In this document: positions 1 to 7,143 of the stretch, in pieces
Numbering within the stretch: the first letter of the stretch is position 1
Layout: each line of letters starts with the position of its first letter
NCBI RefSeq assembly: GCF_011683915.1
Contig: NZ_JAAQPH010000019.1
Location: 1 to 64,000, forward strand
Reading direction: 5' to 3'
Source: Pelagibius litoralis
GTDB lineage: Bacteria; Pseudomonadota; Alphaproteobacteria; Kiloniellales; Kiloniellaceae
DNA: 64,000 nt
Made by a program: the position numbers and the translations under genes
The notes under the pieces: model-generated
Seen by the model: only the letters and a program-made list of their open reading frames with translations
What the model was told of the DNA's origin: nothing
Database searches by the model: none

Positions 1-35
1 GGTTCTTGCCTAGGGTCGCGCGGTCCCGCCCATCC

Positions 36-67
36 GATCCCCGGGGGGTGGCCACCCCCCGGGGATC
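36..67. repeat. Perfect 32-bp GC-rich palindrome
   Basis: The two 16-base arms are exact reverse complements with no spacer (gatccccgggggg.. centre ..ccccccggggatc). It lies downstream of the leftward XRE gene. It could be a terminator, but no T-tract follows on either strand. Another possibility is a protein-binding or cruciform site. The symmetry is seen directly; any function is inference. Confidence 0.6.
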
Positions 68-105
68 AACCCCAATGCTTACGCAATTCGGGCCGATCAC
101 CAACA

Positions 106-160
106 TGCAAGGGTCGGGGTGAGGGGGCATCCCGCGTCAGCGCGAAGATGACAGGGCCTT
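106..160 (+). repeat. Fragment of REP-like intergenic repeat
   Basis: The segment begins gggtcggggtgaggggg followed by atcccgcg. This matches one half of the larger hairpin repeat near position 63270. It lies just past the stop of the leftward XRE gene, as the larger copy lies just past the stop of the paralogous cassette at the other end of the window. Confidence 0.45.
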
Positions 161-169
161 CCGGGCCCG

Positions 170-520
170 CTAGGTGACCGGCATGGCGAGGCAGATGCCC
201 GGGCCGCCGTCGCTGTCTTCGTCTATGAACAGCACGCCGGAAGCGATGAAGGTCAGGCGCAGCAGCCGCGCGCTTCCCGGTTTCAGGGTGCAGTGGCCGA
301 GTTCGAAGTTGCAGAGGGTGATGTAGTGGACGCCACTGCGTTCGGCGAGTTCCTCGCGGCTCCATTGCAGCATGGCGCGCGCCGCGCGGCACTGTCTGCC
401 GGTGATCAGGGCGGGTTGGGGCGGATGATGGTTTGTTCGGGGGCTGTCGCCGGGGGCGTTGTCATCGGCGCCCTGAGTGTTTCGGGAAGGCGAATCCGTG
501 ATAAGGCTGTCTTTAGCCAT
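170..520 (-). CDS. Small XRE-type helix-turn-helix regulator (A-type copy 1)
   Basis: This 116-residue protein is predicted to be a cytoplasmic DNA-binding regulator. A variable, Pro/Asp-rich N-terminal tail of about 45 residues precedes a Cro/CI-type helix-turn-helix (QCRAARAMLQW, REELAERSGVH, LCNFELG). The C-terminal segment FIASGVLFIDEDSDGGPGI resembles the end of the single-domain HTH family common in alphaproteobacteria. The start is chosen at MAKDS because aggag lies eight bases upstream and the paralogue at 63732 starts at the same place. It is divergent from a second XRE gene at 724. The targets are unknown. Confidence 0.8.
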   Translation of the reverse strand: MAKDSLITDSPSRNTQGADDNAPGDSPRTNHHPPQPALITGRQCRAARAMLQWSREELAERSGVHYITLCNFELGHCTLKPGSARLLRLTFIASGVLFIDEDSDGGPGICLAMPVT

Positions 521-553
521 GGCCTGACTCCTAGTAAGTCGGGTTACGGTCAG

Positions 554-585
554 GCGCGGGCGGGTGTTTGTGCACCCTCTCGCGC
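554..585 (-). promoter_or_regulatory. Conserved 5'-leader hairpin of the A-type XRE gene
   Basis: On the minus strand, gcgcg-aga-gggtg, a six-base loop, then caccc-gcc-cgcgc forms a two-part stem ending 34 bases before the start codon. The same stem occurs at the same distance before the paralogue at the right end, where the loop sequence differs. This suggests a conserved RNA structure or an operator dyad. Confidence 0.5.
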
Positions 586-723
586 CGCTAACAAGCACAA
601 TAAATTCAATCTAACCTATTTAATTTCACCTGTCATCAAGATGTTGAGGCTGATGACCTGTAGTGCGGGTTGAGTTTCTCATGCGAGCTTGACGGCTTAG
701 TGCCCGTTCATAGAGTGGCGATT

Positions 724-948
724 ATGACTCCTGCCCAATGCCGTGCGGCGCGCGGCCTTCTAGACTGGACCCAACAGGATTTGGCGAAGGTTTCCGAAGT
801 GTCTTTGACAACGGTCCGCAATTTCGAGCGCGGCGCCCGTCAGCCGATCCGCGCCAACCTTGCCGCGCTGAGAACGGCTTTTGAAGCCGCCGGCATTGTC
901 TTCGTCGAGGCCAACGGCGGCGGTATCGGCGTGCGCCTCAAGGACTAA
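724..948 (+). CDS. Small XRE-type helix-turn-helix regulator (B-type copy 1)
   Basis: This 74-residue protein is almost entirely one XRE helix-turn-helix domain: TPAQCRAARGLLDW, TQQDLAKVSEVSLTTVRNFERG, then AFEAAGIVFVEANGGGIGVRL. That layout is typical of the small single-domain HTH family in alphaproteobacteria. The start at MTPAQC matches the start region of family members; an in-frame upstream codon would add 18 unrelated residues. It is divergent from the A-type regulator and paralogous to the leftward gene ending at 63332. No recognisable target lies next to it except the low-GC module immediately downstream. Confidence 0.8.
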   Translation: MTPAQCRAARGLLDWTQQDLAKVSEVSLTTVRNFERGARQPIRANLAALRTAFEAAGIVFVEANGGGIGVRLKD

Positions 949-1031
949 CCACCGCACCGGTGGTCATCGTCATCCCCCCAACCGTCATACTCCGCCTTGA
1001 TTCGCCGTGGCATCCGCTACTTGCCAAACTC

Positions 1032-1218
1032 ATGGTTGATATTGCAACAGGCGAAGAGCAAGATATTTCTACAACCAAAAAGAAAAATTCGGCTGCTTCG
1101 GAATTGGGGCGGCTTGGGGCTCAGAGGGGGTAAGGCTCGCGCTCGGAAGCTATCGGCTAAGCAGCGAAGCGAGATTGCGAGGAAAGCCGCCCAGGCACGG
1201 CACAGGAAGAAGGACTAG
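1032..1218 (+). pseudogene. Small basic GGKARA-type protein, interrupted by a +1 frameshift
   Basis: Reading from ATG 1032 gives 33 residues ending SAASELGRLGAQRG and then TAA at 1131. The +1 frame continues at once as GKARARKLSAKQRSEIARKAAQARHRKKD to 1218. Together they make the usual layout of a small Lys/Ala-rich bacterial protein whose function I do not know. The break is at a run of five G (1126-1130). Loss of one G or gain of two would restore a continuous frame. It may be a sequencing error, a real indel or recoding; AGGGGG directly before a stop loosely resembles the prfB +1 site. It lies 13 bases upstream of the next gene, so the two are probably co-transcribed. Confidence 0.55.
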
Positions 1219-1231
1219 CCGGGGTAGCTTA

Positions 1232-1732
1232 ATGGCGGGCAAGGGCATGGGAGCAAAGGCGGAGTTTCCGCCGCTCCTGCTAGACGGTTTGCACAAGATG
1301 GATTTAGCGTCACTGAAGACGTTGGTGGTCGACGGATTTCCTAAATCTGCGCGGCGTCTTCCGCTATGGAACAATTTCGTAACCATAGCAGTGGACACTC
1401 TATCCTCGCTCAAGCTTCCGTGCGAAATTTGGGTTGATGGCAGCTATTTGACCCAGAAGATTGACCCGGATGACATTGATTTTGTGGTGGATTTCCCGAT
1501 TTCTGTTACCTCGAATATATCTGTTCCACAGAAACAGTTTATAGAGCAACTGGCAGCAAATGACTTCCATAACCCCCATAAGTTGCATAGCTTTGTCATG
1601 TTTAGCGCCCCAATAGGGCACAACTATTATCCAAAGTCGGAGTTGTCTCACAGTAGATGGAAAAAGGACTTTGGCCAGAGCCTTACTAAGAAAAAGCCAA
1701 AGGGAATAGCCGTTTTGGAGGTGTCGCGGTGA
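1232..1732 (+). CDS. DUF6932-like nucleotidyltransferase-fold protein
   Basis: The protein has 166 residues. The N-terminal stretch FPPLLLDGLHKMDLASLKTL with VDGFPKSARR, followed by IWVDGSYLTQKIDPDDIDFV, matches what I know of DUF6932. The GS...DDID pattern is the metal-binding signature of polymerase-beta-type nucleotidyltransferases, including the MNT enzymes of MNT-HEPN modules. Start 1232 gives MAGKGMG. Base composition is clearly lower in GC than the flanking genes, which suggests transfer. The stop overlaps the GTG start of the next gene (GTGA), so the two are translationally coupled. The substrate is unknown, and a toxin-antitoxin or defence role is only a hypothesis. Confidence 0.7.
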   Translation: MAGKGMGAKAEFPPLLLDGLHKMDLASLKTLVVDGFPKSARRLPLWNNFVTIAVDTLSSLKLPCEIWVDGSYLTQKIDPDDIDFVVDFPISVTSNISVPQKQFIEQLAANDFHNPHKLHSFVMFSAPIGHNYYPKSELSHSRWKKDFGQSLTKKKPKGIAVLEVSR

Positions 1733-2658
1733 GCCGGGTAAGAGCGATACTTGACGACATGAACGATCTGGAGGCGACTATTGTTCGGCTTGAACGGCAC
1801 GCTGATCCAGAAACGGAATTTGCGGATCGACTGACTATTCAATCACTCGAAAACCGCAGAGAGATGCTTCGATCAGACCTTGCCGAGGCGACACGCAGCG
1901 AGTTCATTGAAGTTTGCGACTATCGGATTATCCCTGACAGCGGGGCGTCTTACTCGGTGTCGGCGGTGACTGGGGTTCTGCGCACGTTTCAAGAATTGGT
2001 GACAATTGTATTCGACGCTATCACCACTCAGCCGAAAGAGCGAACCACCTCCGACCCTGCTATTATCGCGAAGACGCAGTTCGACTTTGGTTTCGCTTAC
2101 TCTGGCTCGCTGGGTGTGGCGCTGACGATCGAGAATGAAAGACTGCTCGCAATCGAGTCTCATTTAGATCAAGCGATAGACGCGGTGTTCGGGCTGCTCA
2201 AGGTAGACAGTGCCGAGGGGCTCCATGGCGGAGTTGCGGCTTATGGCACTCCAGCGGTGAGAAAGCTCTACGCCCTGTCGAAACTCCACCGCGACTATGG
2301 CATGAGTGCAGATATTAAGTGGGTGAGAGACGGCGAAACGAGAAAGCAAGTGCTGACGCAGCCGCCAGAGTTCTCAGAACTTTGCAGCGTTATTGAGAGG
2401 CGCGGCGAAGAGCACACAGAGGATTTTGAGATCACTGGCCTCTTGGAGATGTGGGACCACCACGGACGAAGATTCCTTCTGTCACCTCCAGAGGGTGACC
2501 CTTTAAGAGGGGCCTTCGCAGAAAGTTTTGACGCTACCACCCCTCGCCGGGTGCCAGAACGGTACAAGGTGATGTTGGTGAGGCACATGAAATTTAACTA
2601 TGCCAAAGACCGGGAAGAAGTCTCCTGGGAGTTGGTTGGCATCGAAGACTTAAACTGA
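1729..2658 (+). CDS. Uncharacterised 309-residue protein coupled to the DUF6932 gene
   Basis: I do not recognise a named family. The N-terminal 60 residues are charged and predicted helical (DDMNDLEATIVRLERH, ESLENRREMLRSDLAEA type), probably a coiled coil. The middle contains FDFGFAYSGSLGVALTIENERLL and a helical segment. The C-terminal 100 residues look like a small beta-rich fold ending YKVMLVRHMKFNY and SWELVGIEDL. No signal peptide or membrane segment is seen. It starts with GTG inside the stop of the preceding gene and shares its low GC. Strict coupling suggests the two products act together, for example as an enzyme with its regulator or effector. Confidence 0.7.
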   Translation: MSRVRAILDDMNDLEATIVRLERHADPETEFADRLTIQSLENRREMLRSDLAEATRSEFIEVCDYRIIPDSGASYSVSAVTGVLRTFQELVTIVFDAITTQPKERTTSDPAIIAKTQFDFGFAYSGSLGVALTIENERLLAIESHLDQAIDAVFGLLKVDSAEGLHGGVAAYGTPAVRKLYALSKLHRDYGMSADIKWVRDGETRKQVLTQPPEFSELCSVIERRGEEHTEDFEITGLLEMWDHHGRRFLLSPPEGDPLRGAFAESFDATTPRRVPERYKVMLVRHMKFNYAKDREEVSWELVGIEDLN

Positions 2659-2774
2659 CCCATCACCCCTAACCCACCGGTGGAATTTCCCGGCAAAGGC
2701 CGCTAGGCTCGCCGCCAATGAGACGGCGCGGCCCGGAGAGGCTGCGCGACAGCAATCTTTGGGAGGAAACAGTC

Positions 2775-3872
2775 ATGAAACGCCGGAGCTTTGTGAAGGG
2801 CGCGGGCATCGCCGCCGCTGCCGGAACCGCCGCCGCCGCGACGACCCTGGCCGCGCCGGCCATCGCCCAGGGCAGGGTCGAATGGAACATGGTCATGCCC
2901 TGGCCCAAGGGCACGCCGGGGGTCGGCGTGAATGCGGAGCGTTTCGCCCAGCGCGTGATCGCCATGAGCGACGGGCGCATCAACATCCGCACCTTCGGCG
3001 CGGGCGAGCTGGTGCCGCCCTTCGAAAGCTTCGATGCGGTGCAGTCCGGCACCGCCGACATCATGCACGGCACGCCTTATTTCTGGGTCGGCAAGTCCAA
3101 GGCCTTCAACTATTTCACCACGCTGCCCTTCGGCCTCAACGCCATCGAGATGCCGGCCTGGCTGACCTATGGCGGTGGACAGGAACTCTGGGACGAGGTC
3201 TATGCCGACTTCGGCCTGAAGCCTTTCTACGCCGGCTCCAGCGGTCTGCAGGCCGGCGGCTGGTTCAAGACCGAGATCAACTCCCTCGACGACCTGCAGG
3301 GCCTGAAGATCCGCATCGCCGGGCTGGGCGGCGAGGTCATGCGGCGCGTCGGCGCCGTCGTGGTGCTGCTGCCGCCGGGCGAGATCCTGCCCTCCATGCA
3401 GTCCGGCGCCATCGACGCGGCGGAGTGGATCGGCCCCTGGAACGATGTCGCCTTCGGCCTGCAGAAGGTCGCCAGATACTACTACGTGCCGGCCTTCCAT
3501 GAGCCGGGGCCGGGCCTGGAGATCACCGTCAACAAGGCGAAGTTCGATGCCCTGCCCGCCGACCTCCAGGCCATCGTGCAGGGCGCCGCGGCGGCGACGG
3601 CGCAGGAGACCACCACCGACTTCACCTATCACAACATCCAGGCCTTCGGCCCGCTGCTGAACGACTATGACGTCGAACTGCGGTCCTTCTCCGACGACAT
3701 CGTCGCCCGGCTGGGAGAGGTGACCCGCGAGGTGGCCGAGGAGATTGGGGCGACCGATGCCCTGACGCAGAAAATCCACGTGTCCTATATAGACTTCACC
3801 CGCAAGGCGGCGGCCTATCAGGGATCTTTCGACGAGACCATGCTGCGCCAGCGCAGGCTGGTCTGGGCCTAA
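2775..3872 (+). CDS. TRAP transporter substrate-binding protein, DctP/TakP type
   Basis: This 365-residue periplasmic receptor has a twin-arginine leader (KRRSFVKGAG, cleavage near APAIAQ). The conserved receptor core includes SLDDLQGLKIRIAGLGGEV and GAIDAAEWIGPWND. The Glu-Trp pair near residues 217-218 is where TakP of Rhodobacter has ligand and sodium contacts, so a 2-oxo acid or similar carboxylate is the likely ligand. A strong gggagga site precedes the start. No DctQ or DctM gene adjoins it, so it is an orphan receptor that must use membrane subunits encoded elsewhere. Upstream lies the low-GC module. Confidence 0.9.
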   Translation: MKRRSFVKGAGIAAAAGTAAAATTLAAPAIAQGRVEWNMVMPWPKGTPGVGVNAERFAQRVIAMSDGRINIRTFGAGELVPPFESFDAVQSGTADIMHGTPYFWVGKSKAFNYFTTLPFGLNAIEMPAWLTYGGGQELWDEVYADFGLKPFYAGSSGLQAGGWFKTEINSLDDLQGLKIRIAGLGGEVMRRVGAVVVLLPPGEILPSMQSGAIDAAEWIGPWNDVAFGLQKVARYYYVPAFHEPGPGLEITVNKAKFDALPADLQAIVQGAAAATAQETTTDFTYHNIQAFGPLLNDYDVELRSFSDDIVARLGEVTREVAEEIGATDALTQKIHVSYIDFTRKAAAYQGSFDETMLRQRRLVWA

Positions 3873-4153
3873 GCCGGGTCCGGGCCCAGGCTACTTCCCC
3901 CGTTCCCGCTGTTGAAGACTGCCAGGGCCCACCCGGGCCTTGGCGGCTTTCCTTGGCTACCCCCATTTTGGCCCTCTTTTTGGCCCTGCCGTTGAAACGT
4001 CCCGGCCCCTTCATCCGTAGTATGTCTCAGGGCGCCTTATGTTCGGGCGCGCAGCTGTCAAGGCGGCGGTCGATCAAAGATATTTGATTCACCGCCGCCG
4101 GACGGCACGCCTTAGGGTGAGGCGGCCGAAACTGGAACTTGGGCGGTGTCTGA

Positions 4154-4717
4154 ATGCGGCTGACCAACACGGCTGAGCGCTACGGCGCGGTGGCACAGAC
4201 GCTGCACTGGGTGACCGTGGCATTGTTTGCCGCAATCTTCGCGCTGGCCTGGATCCAGGACGGCCTGCCGCTGTCGCCGGAAAAGATCCGCCTGATCAAC
4301 CTGCATAAATCCGTCGGCGTGACCATTTTGGTGCTCGCGGTTCTGCGCCTCGTCTGGCGCTGGTACTCGGCACCCCCTGTGCTGCCGGCGGGCATGGCGG
4401 GGTGGGAGCTGCAGTTGGCCCATGCCAGCCACGTCGCGCTCTACGTCGTGCTGCTGGCCCAGCCCACCATCGGCATCCTGCATTCCGCCGCCGCCAACTT
4501 TCCGGTGGTGGTCTTCGGGCTCTTCACCCTGCCGGCGCTGATCGACCCCAGCGAAGAGGTGAAGGTGATTCTGGGACAGGCGCACTACTGGCTGGCCAAT
4601 GCGATCCTGGCGCTGGTGGCGGTTCATGTCCTGGCGGCGCTGCGTCACCACTTTGTGGTGAAGGATGCGGTGCTGAAGCGCATGCTGCCGGCTGTGGGAA
4701 AAGGAAAAGGCGGATGA
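4154..4717 (+). CDS. Cytochrome b561 family protein
   Basis: This 187-residue inner-membrane protein has four predicted helices. The histidines expected to ligate b haems are visible in TLHWVTV, INLHKSVG, AHASHVALY and VAVHVLAALRHH. The family carries electrons from quinol or cytochrome to periplasmic acceptors. Its stop overlaps the start of a YceI gene (ATGA), and a second YceI follows. A b561-YceI arrangement is common in proteobacteria and suggests transfer involving an isoprenoid quinone bound by YceI. The function is inferred from family and context. Confidence 0.88.
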   Translation: MRLTNTAERYGAVAQTLHWVTVALFAAIFALAWIQDGLPLSPEKIRLINLHKSVGVTILVLAVLRLVWRWYSAPPVLPAGMAGWELQLAHASHVALYVVLLAQPTIGILHSAAANFPVVVFGLFTLPALIDPSEEVKVILGQAHYWLANAILALVAVHVLAALRHHFVVKDAVLKRMLPAVGKGKGG

Positions 4718-5295
4718 AGGCAGCGGCCCTGGGTTTTGCGATGACCCTGCTTGCCGGCGCGGCGCCGGGCTTGGCCCAGGGCGCGCCCGACTGGATGGTG
4801 GGATACGGCAGCCGGATCGGTTTCGTCGCCACCCAGTCCGGGGCGCCGGTGGAGGGAGTCTTCGAGGACTTCATGGCATCGATTGCCTTCGACCCTGACA
4901 ACCTTGCCGCCAGCCGGGTCGAGGTCGTTATCGAGGTCGCCAGCGTGAACAGCCTGAGCAAGGACCGTGACGAGATGATCCGCTCCGCGCCGCTGTTCGA
5001 TGCGGCGCTCTGGCCGAGCGCGACCTTCGCGGCGGAAGGTTTCACCGACCTGGGCGGCGGGCGTTACGAGGCGGCCGGCAATCTCACCCTGCGCGACGTG
5101 ACCCTGCCGGTGATGCTGCCTTTCACCCTGGTTACCGAAGAACGCGATGGCGCCGTCCATGCCGTGGCCAGCGGCGAACTGGCGGTGCTGCGCCTCGACT
5201 ACGGCATCGGCCAGGGGCTCTGGCAGGACACCTCCGTGGTCGGCAACGAAGTGACCATCAAGATCGATATCCAGGCCAGCCGCCCGGCCCTCTGA
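4714..5295 (+). CDS. YceI family periplasmic protein (first copy)
   Basis: This 193-residue protein has a signal peptide (cleavage near GLAQGA) and a YceI lipocalin-like barrel. Family patterns include YGSRIGFVATQ, the VNSLSKDRDEMIRSAPLFDAALWPSATF strand region and GNLTLRDVTLPVMLPF. YceI proteins bind polyisoprenoid or amphiphilic ligands. The start codon lies inside the end of the b561 gene, so translation is coupled. It diverges well from the second YceI just downstream, so this looks like an old duplication. Confidence 0.88.
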   Translation: MKAAALGFAMTLLAGAAPGLAQGAPDWMVGYGSRIGFVATQSGAPVEGVFEDFMASIAFDPDNLAASRVEVVIEVASVNSLSKDRDEMIRSAPLFDAALWPSATFAAEGFTDLGGGRYEAAGNLTLRDVTLPVMLPFTLVTEERDGAVHAVASGELAVLRLDYGIGQGLWQDTSVVGNEVTIKIDIQASRPAL

Positions 5296-5340
5296 GGGCG
5301 GATCGACCAATCTGCAGATAAAATGAACGGGAGACAGCCA

Positions 5341-5943
5341 ATGCCGCACGTAACCTTACCCCGATTGAAAACCCTGACCCTCGCGGCGGGCCTGCTGGCG
5401 GCACCCTTGGCGCTGGGCGGCGCCCAGGCGGCGGAGACCTACGATCTCGATTCCGGTCATGCCGACGTGATCTTCATGGTCAGCCACTTCGGCTATTCCG
5501 ATACCATCGGGCGGATCGGCGATGTGAAAGGCAGTATCACCTTCGACGAAGCGGCGGTCGAGAATTCCGCCGTTGAGATCGTCATGCAGTCGGCCAGCCT
5601 GGACACCAACCACCAGAAGCGCGACGACCATCTGAAGAGCGCCGATTTCTTCAATGTCGAGAAGTTTCCAACCATCACCTTCAAGAGTACCGGCATTGCC
5701 AAGACCGGCGACAACACCGGCGCCGTGACCGGCGATCTCACTCTGCTGGGCGTGACCAAGCCGGTGACCCTGGACGTCACCTTCAATCAGAAGGCGCCTC
5801 ATCCCATCCTGCAGGGCAAGGAGGCTATCGGCTTCTCCGCAAGAGGCAGTATCAAACGCACCGAATTCGGCATGGCGACCTATGCGCCCGCCGTGGGCGA
5901 CGCGGTCGAACTGATCATCGAGGTCGAAGCCATCGCGCCCTGA
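5341..5943 (+). CDS. YceI family periplasmic protein (second copy)
   Basis: This 200-residue protein has a signal peptide ending near GGAQAAE. It then shows the canonical YceI pattern: YDLDSGHADVIFMVSHFGYSD, SLDTNHQKRDDHLKSADFFNVEKFPTITF, and GDLTLLGVTKPVTLDVTF. The start at MPHVT is preferred over one six codons upstream because a gggaga site sits just before it. It follows the first YceI by 45 bases and probably shares its transcript. A polyisoprenoid-binding role is inferred from the family. Confidence 0.92.
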   Translation: MPHVTLPRLKTLTLAAGLLAAPLALGGAQAAETYDLDSGHADVIFMVSHFGYSDTIGRIGDVKGSITFDEAAVENSAVEIVMQSASLDTNHQKRDDHLKSADFFNVEKFPTITFKSTGIAKTGDNTGAVTGDLTLLGVTKPVTLDVTFNQKAPHPILQGKEAIGFSARGSIKRTEFGMATYAPAVGDAVELIIEVEAIAP

Positions 5944-6196
5944 GGGTGGGGTTTTCCCGCCTGCGGTGGGTTTGCATGGTTAATACCGGCAGGGGATTCG
6001 AGGCAGGGACCGAAGGCGCCGGGCCGCCTGTTGACTTTCCCGGCCCGATCCGCTGTTATCCACGGGTTATGGACAGCAACCGACTGATCGGCATCGCCAT
6101 TCGAATTACGGACCCGGCCCCCAAGGGGTAGCCGGGCATAGCCCATTCGACTTCGGGCTTCTTCGATATTGGTGATTACCGTTCAGGGGACAGACA

Positions 6197-6583
6197 ATGT
6201 CCGCTTCCATGACTTCCCTAGAAATGCCTGCCGCAGCCTTGCGGCTTTCCCATGCCGACAACACCAGCGCGCTTAATGTCGCGCCGGTCTATTGCTTCTC
6301 CATCCTGGCCGAGGCCGAACCCGGCGTCATGCCCCGGGTGCTGGAGCTGTTTGCCAAGCGCGGCCTGGTGCCGACCCGCTGGCACAGCGACGTGGCCGGG
6401 CCCAAGTGCCGTGACCTTGCCATCGATATCCAGGTCGACGGTTTGGACGTTCAGACCGGCGACTACATCGCCCGCTGCCTGCGTCAGGTCTATCAGGTCC
6501 AGGCGGTGCTGACGTCTCAGAAGCATGTGGGCCAGAAGCATGTGAGTCCAAAACATGTGGGGCAAAACCCGCCGGGCCGATGA
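6197..6583 (+). CDS. ACT-domain-like protein with a repeat tail
   Basis: The protein has 128 residues. The central part (PVYCFSILAEAEPGVMPRVLELFAKRGLVPTRWH and DLAIDIQVDGLD) has the pattern of an ACT regulatory domain like the small subunit of acetolactate synthase. No catalytic subunit is adjacent. The last 25 residues are a degenerate five-residue repeat (QKHVG, QKHVS, PKHVG) encoded by three 15-bp units, which looks like a tandem repeat read through in frame. The stop overlaps the start of the kinase gene (ATGA). Amino-acid sensing is inferred from the fold only. Confidence 0.7.
   Translation: MSASMTSLEMPAAALRLSHADNTSALNVAPVYCFSILAEAEPGVMPRVLELFAKRGLVPTRWHSDVAGPKCRDLAIDIQVDGLDVQTGDYIARCLRQVYQVQAVLTSQKHVGQKHVSPKHVGQNPPGR
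6518..6562 (+). repeat. 15-bp tandem repeat, three units, in frame at the end of the ACT gene
   Basis: The units are cagaagcatgtgggc, cagaagcatgtgagt and ccaaaacatgtgggg. Being a multiple of three, the array adds five-residue blocks without disturbing the frame. A second array with the same 15-bp period and a shared CAGAAG core on the other strand lies at 41035. Confidence 0.7.
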
Positions 6584-7074
6584 CGGAGGCCGCACCGACC
6601 CTGTATCTGCTCTGCGGCAAGATCGCGGCGGGCAAATCGACGCTGGCCCGCCGCCTGGGATCTGCGCCTGCGTGCCTTCTCATCAGCGAAGATGCCTGGC
6701 TTTCTGAACTCTATCCCGGTGAGATCCAATCGCTTGCGGACTATGCGCGCTGCGCCGAACGCCTGCGCGCCGCGATGGGCGATCATGTGCAGGCGCTGCT
6801 GCGCGCCGGTCTTTCCGTCGTGTTGGACTTTCCCGCCAACACCGTGGCGGCCCGGCAATGGATGCGCGGTATCTTCGAGGGCGCTGGCGCTGACCACGAA
6901 CTGCACGTCCTCGACGTGCCCGATGCGGTCTGCAAGACGCGCCTGCATCAGAGAAACCTGACCGGCGCCCCCGTCTTTGCGCCGGACGAGGCGGACTACG
7001 ACCGGATCGCCGGGTTCTTCGTGCCGCCGGCCCCGGAAGAAGGTTTTAATTTGGTGGTTCATTCCGGGGCATAA
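6580..7074 (+). CDS. P-loop kinase (AAA_33/zeta-toxin-like)
   Basis: This 164-residue cytosolic protein has a Walker A motif near residue 12 (LCGKIAAGKSTLA), a helical lid region and a conserved Arg/His segment (CKTRLHQRN). The layout is typical of small ATP-dependent kinases related to gluconate, chloramphenicol and zeta-type kinases. The substrate cannot be assigned. Translation is coupled to the ACT-like gene, so a regulator-kinase pair responding to a small metabolite is plausible. Confidence 0.8.
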   Translation: MTEAAPTLYLLCGKIAAGKSTLARRLGSAPACLLISEDAWLSELYPGEIQSLADYARCAERLRAAMGDHVQALLRAGLSVVLDFPANTVAARQWMRGIFEGAGADHELHVLDVPDAVCKTRLHQRNLTGAPVFAPDEADYDRIAGFFVPPAPEEGFNLVVHSGA

Positions 7075-7143
7075 AGGGGCCGGGGCTCCCCAAAGCGGTT
7101 GCGATCTTCTATTCTGAAGGCGGACAGTCAGCAGGAAACCGCC

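Noticed and set aside
5946-6131. 61-codon frame after the second YceI gene
   Set aside because: No ribosome site or family resemblance; the region is better read as an intergenic control region.
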